Source of the DNA: Chlorophyllum brunneum
Taxonomy: Eukaryota > Basidiomycota > Agaricomycetes > Agaricales > Agaricaceae
Reading direction: 5' to 3'
Length of the DNA stretch: 64,000 bases
Assembly (NCBI GenBank): GCA_963576785.1
Contig: OY756139.1
Coordinates: 4,588,001 to 4,652,000 of the forward strand
The position numbers and the translations under genes were made by a program. Of this stretch, positions 59,786 through 64,000 are shown in pieces. The first letter of the stretch is position 1. Each line of letters opens with the position of its first letter. The notes beneath the pieces are model-generated. The model worked only from the letters and a program-made list of their open reading frames with translations, was not told the origin of the DNA and did not search any database.

Positions 59786-61588
59786 ATGAAGCAAAAGGAG
59801 ACTACTCCAACCGCACCTCTGGTCTACAGGACTAGATCGCAATCCAAGGCTGCAGAGCCTTACAGTGTTGAGCCTACTCAATGAACCTCCTGGCAAAACC
59901 CAGAACTAGTTCAATATTCCCCACCAGCTTCCATCCAACAGTCCACCTCAACCACTTCCCAACCCTTTGAACGACCCTTGACTAACACCACAGCTAGTAG
60001 GATTAGAACCAGTGAACCTGCCCCAAGACAGAGTTCAGAGTCTTATTAGACACCTGCTTACATGCAATCCAACTGGGCACAACAAGTGATCTTACAACAA
60101 CAATCCCAGCAATCCCAGCAATCCCAGAAGTCTGACCGACAGTACCAAGAAACCATCTCCACCAAGTCTGAACACTCAGACAACCCTGAGCACTCCGAAC
60201 ACGGAAGTGAGCACTCTGAAGAGCCACTACCCCAGATACCAGAACTTGAGCCCCAATGTGAATCTGATGACAACATATCAAACTCACCAAACCCACTTGC
60301 TGGAGCCCTCCAGCTACTCTGAGAACAAAGAGAAAGGGAAGCTCAACAAAGTCAGACCAGCCAGATGACCAACTATCAGTCAACCAGCTATCAGACAACC
60401 CAACCAGTGGTACCTCCCAGCACCCACCAGCAGATGACCAGAACACCAGGACCTCCAATTACACTCAGGACAACCCAACAGCCACAAACCCACCAATTGT
60501 CCCCATCAAACTCCCCAGCAAGCCTGCCACCAAACTCACTCACAGGATCAAACATGCCAGACCCCAAACTCCCAAAGCCCACCATTTTCTACAGTGACCC
60601 ACTTGACTATCCCAACTGGAAACAGAACCTCCAGATCTACTTTGCATCACAGCCCAACAATCTACCAAATGACAAGTCCAAAATCATGTATGCCCTCCTT
60701 AGCATGGAAGGATTGGCCAGGCAATGGAAACAAGCCTACACCATCTCACACACCACCAACAATGTCTTCAGCCTCACCCAGACCATCAAACAGTTCCTCA
60801 CAGAACTTGACACTTCGTTTCTACCTGCAAACGACACTCTTGTTGCCATTGATCAACTATCTAATATCACCCAGAATGGATGACCCACTGCAGTCTATGT
60901 TGAGCAATTCAAGAATATGTGTACCCGAGCCGGAATCACTCACACAGAGACCAAAATCACGTTCTTCATTAAAGGACTGGATCTGTATTACAAAAGGCTT
61001 GTCTACAGTCAGAACCCCACCCCAAACAACATCAATGCTTGGTACACAGCCACACAAAATGCAGCAACAATGGCATACCTACAACAGAATTTTAGCTCAA
61101 CAGGACATCGTCACTCAGTATGACATACCTCCCATTGCTCAAAATATTGCACTCCGAAAGCATCAAGTTCAATGTCTTATGCAAGACCTTACCAGCCAAC
61201 TCAAAGAAGCAGTAACCCCCCAGGCTATGGTCCCATGGACGTCAACCACATCCTTGAGCAGCAGCTCAATAATCTTTACCCAATGGGAGAAGGATCTGAT
61301 GAAGAAGGAGAAGAATCTGAGGAAGAAGCATCATCAGATAATGATGAATATTCGAACACAACTACCCAGAAAGTTGCCTGCATGGCCACAAAACTTGCCA
61401 CAGCCCAACTCAATGCTATCTTATCACCTGAACTCCGGAAGTTATACAATGAACAAAAATGCTTCACATGCAAATCCACTGGACATTTCTCCAGAAATTG
61501 CCTACAACAAAGCCATGGAAAGAACCATGCCAGCATGTCAAAGAATGCTACTTATAAGTCCAAATGCTTTGACCAAAGCAAGCAATGA
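59786..61588 (+). pseudogene. gag: Gypsy-A gag (copy A4)
   Basis: A single frame of about 600 codons from the first ATG after the LINE tail (the true start may lie further upstream). The N-terminus has a basic motif (YRTRSQSKAAEP) and a Gln/Ser repeat (SQQSQQSQ near 60105) followed by Glu/His/Ser repeats. The capsid-like part begins at DYPNWKQNLQIYFA near 60605. Zinc knuckle CFTCKSTGHFSRNC near 61460. Stops: TGA near 59882, TAG near 60047, TGA near 60320, 60881 and 61123. The TGA at 60881 corresponds to CGA in copy A1 (473-475), direct evidence of C-to-T change at CpG. Confidence 0.86.
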
Positions 61589-61776
61589 TTCAAGTCTACC
61601 TGAATTGCGAATGTAATGGAAGACACCTCCAATGAAGAGATAGAAGAACTCTTCAACATTGCAGACGGTCATCCTGACAAAGACCTAATTAAGTCTTTTG
61701 TCTGAAGAGACTAGCTACTGCATCTAGATCTCAAACTATAAAGAAACTGCAGATTTCTTATTCAATGCCATAACAC

Positions 61777-64000
61777 AATGACTACCCCCAACCCAACCCA
61801 GCTCGCAAACCTGACACTGAACAAATTACCACCATTAACATTGTTCCAAAGAACAATACTATCTATGTTCCAACTACTGTCCACTTACCTACCACAACTA
61901 CTGAACACCTTGCCCTCCTAGATTCAGGAGCAGCTGGAAATTATATCAACCCATCTCTTGTAGAACAATGGAACCTACCAACCTGTCCACTTGACACACC
62001 AGTCACCATCCTTAATGCTGATGGAACCACCAATGGACAAGGACAAGCTACCTATAATGCTGTTCTTAGACTCACCATAGACAGACAACAAATGATTCTA
62101 AAACCAAGAATCATTGGACTAGGAATGCCATGCCTAATCTTAGGAATGCCCTGGCTATTGCAATTCAACCCAGAAGTCAATTGGTCAAGGAAAACTATGA
62201 AATGGAGAACCCCATTTATCAACAACCCCCAGCTCAACTGCCTCATCACCTCCATGGATAACAGTGCAAATGAAACTGAACAAGTAAACCACATCTACCT
62301 TAAACCTGCCACATTCGAAGAAATAAACTTCAAAGCCAATGCCTCCCAGTTTATTGCCCAGCAATATGGAGAGAAAAGAGAGACCAACCCTCTGAAAATT
62401 GTACCAGCCAATTTTCATGACTACCTCAATATATTTAGCAAACAAGCTGCTTCACAATACCCACCTACCTGACCATGGGATCACAAGATTGAGATGAAAG
62501 AATCTTTTGAACCAAAAACTGGACCCACCTATCAACTATCACCCCAAGAGACCAATGAACTCAATAAATTCATTGAGGAGAACCTAGCCAAAGGTTACAT
62601 TTGATGATTGAAATCACCTATGGCCTCACCTTTCTTCTTTGTAGGGAAGAAAGATGGAAAACTCTGCCTATGTCAAGACTATCAATATCTCAATAGTCAC
62701 ACCATCAAGAACACATACCCGATTCCACTCATTTTGTCATTACTCAACAAACTCAAAGGATTAAATTGGTTCACCAAACTTGATGTATGCGCTGGATACA
62801 ACAATATCTGCATCCGAAAAGGCAATGAATGGAAAGCTGCATTCAGAACACCAAAAGGCCTATATGAACCAACTGTGATGTTCTTTGGGATGTGCAACTC
62901 CCCAGCCACTTTCCAATCCATGATGGACCACATATTCCACCCCCTGATCAACAAAGGAGGAGTCCTTGTATACATGGATGATATTCTCATACATGCAAAA
63001 ACACAAGAAGAACTCTGACACCTTATCCATGAAGTATTAAAACTACTTTGTGAACATGACCTATTTCTCAAGCCCGAGAAATGTGAATTCGAGAAACAAT
63101 GCCTCAAGTACCTTGGTGCTGTAATCTCCCCATCATCCATTAAAATGGATGCAGCCAAACTTGAAGGAATCAAGAATTGGCCAGTACCCAAAACGACCTG
63201 CAATATGCAAAAATTTATTGGATTCTGCAACTTCTACAGAAGATTCATCAAGAATTATGCACAACATGCTGCACTGCTAAACTTCCTCATGTCCAAAAAT
63301 GTTAAATTCCATTGGACCAATGAGCACCAAGCCACCTTCGAAGATCTGAAGAAATACTTCATGGAGAAGCCTATTTTGATTGTGCCAGATCCTGACAAAC
63401 CCTTTGAAATCGAAACTGATGCCTCTGTATATGCCTCAGGAGCTGTCCTCACCCAACGCAATGATAATGGAGTAAAGCACCCGATTGCCTTTATCTCCAG
63501 AGCATTCAACTTGACAGAACAAAACTACCACTGCTCAGAGCAAGAATGGCTAGCTATCATATGAGCCTTAAAAGAATGGCGCCACCATTTGGAAGGAGCC
63601 AAACATGAATTCACTGTATGGAGTGATCACGAGAACTTATTCCGATTCAAGGAACCCCAAACCCTTAATTGACGCCAAGCCCATTGGGCAGCCTATATGG
63701 AATGCTTCAAACCTCAGCTGAAGGTTAAGCATATACCTGGCCAAAAGAATGGCCCAGCCAATGCATTATCATGATGACCTGACCACACTCCTGATGACAA
63801 AGACAACCAGGAAGTGACCATATTTGACAATACCATAGTGCACCTCCTCACTGAGGCTGATCTTGACAAAGTACATCAACATCGTGATATGATCAACCCT
63901 GATCTTGATGAGACACCCAATGGTGATCTCCCACACAATGCTGACTGAGTCATCATTCCAAATGACCCTGGATTGAAACACTGGATCACTGAACATGCCC
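61777..64000 (+). pseudogene. pol: Gypsy-A pol (copy A4): protease, RT, RNase H, integrase start
   Basis: The frame is one base back (-1) relative to gag. Protease LLDSGAAGNYIN near 61915 with the DSG intact. [34 protein letters not shown] (here CGA is kept where A1 and A2 have TGA), [12 protein letters not shown] near 62880, YMDD near 62972. Connection/RNase H: FIGFCNFYRRFI, ETDASVYASGAVL near 63415. The integrase N-terminus begins near 63840 and is cut by the window. TGA stops occur near 62470, 62602, 63016, 63562 and later. Better preserved than A1 or A2. Confidence 0.88.

Larger units (their letters stand above)
59764..64000 (+). mobile_element. Gypsy-A copy A4, 5' LTR missing, continues past the window
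   Basis: Gag (59786-61588), linker (61589-61776) and pol (61777 to the window end) without the LTR insertion seen in A1, so it shows the natural gag-pol junction. The 5' LTR and leader are absent: the copy abuts the poly(A) of LINE L1 within or just before the gag start. More of gag is visible here than in A1. Confidence 0.9.

Overview
The window looks like heterochromatin-type repeat DNA from a filamentous fungus, probably a basidiomycete. I see no host gene, tRNA, rRNA or CRISPR array: all 64 kb is transposable elements nested in one another. The fungal assignment rests on the element types and is an inference. They are Ty3/gypsy chromoviruses with a chromodomain after the integrase, one family with Tf1/sushi-style self-priming, a Tad/I-group-like LINE with an RNase H domain, and old copies whose stops are mostly TGA at former CGA codons (CpG decay or RIP-like mutation). 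A 200-N gap (4697-4896) shows this is a scaffold.

Families (my names). Gypsy-A has a 1137-bp LTR (TGTTATG...CATAACA), gag, pol with chromodomain, and a third ORF that runs through the polypurine tract into the 3' LTR. Gypsy-B has a ~300-bp LTR, is 6491 bp long when complete, and carries gag, pol with chromodomain and an uncharacterised third ORF. There is one Copia element, one Tad/I-like LINE family (L1, L2, L3), and a 572-bp solo LTR of another family (LTR-D).

Layout. 1-4696: Gypsy-A copy A1 (+), with a solo Gypsy-A LTR inside it. 4697-4896: gap. 4897-15940: LINE L2 (-), split by the near-intact Gypsy-B copy B1 (5648-12138, TSD CAACC). 15941-28310: Gypsy-A copy A2 (-) with its 3' LTR, split by the near-intact Gypsy-B copy B2 (18860-25350, TSD GAAAG). 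28311-31476: 5'-truncated LINE L3 (-). 31477-34321: partial Gypsy-B copy B4 (-). 34322-50898: one Copia element (+), split by a solo Gypsy-A LTR (34784-35899, TSD GGTAA) and by decayed Gypsy-B copy B3 (37057-48833, TSD AACAA). B3 itself contains a second copy of the LINE L3 plus Gypsy-A block. 50899-52461: 3' end of Gypsy-A copy A3 (-). 52462-59763: LINE L1 (+) with both ORFs and solo LTR-D inside. 59764-64000: Gypsy-A copy A4 (+), running off the window.

History. The Copia, LINE and Gypsy-A copies are old and full of stops. B3 and B4 are intermediate. B1 and B2 are young, CpG-rich and differ at only two sites I could find. Sequence 26711-32464 recurs inverted at 39016-44769 without indels. 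This fits break repair that started in Gypsy-B homology and ended by illegitimate joining, leaving a duplicated reverse transcriptase segment in B3; misassembly is the main alternative.

Most interesting points: Gypsy-A LTRs encode the last ~212 codons of the third ORF; Gypsy-B has a rapidly diverging third ORF that is still open in a copy whose pol has about 15 stops; a small conserved ORF is coupled to the pol stop by ATGA; Gypsy-B transcripts can prime themselves; and B1 and B2 share the same 5'/3' LTR mismatch although their target sites differ.
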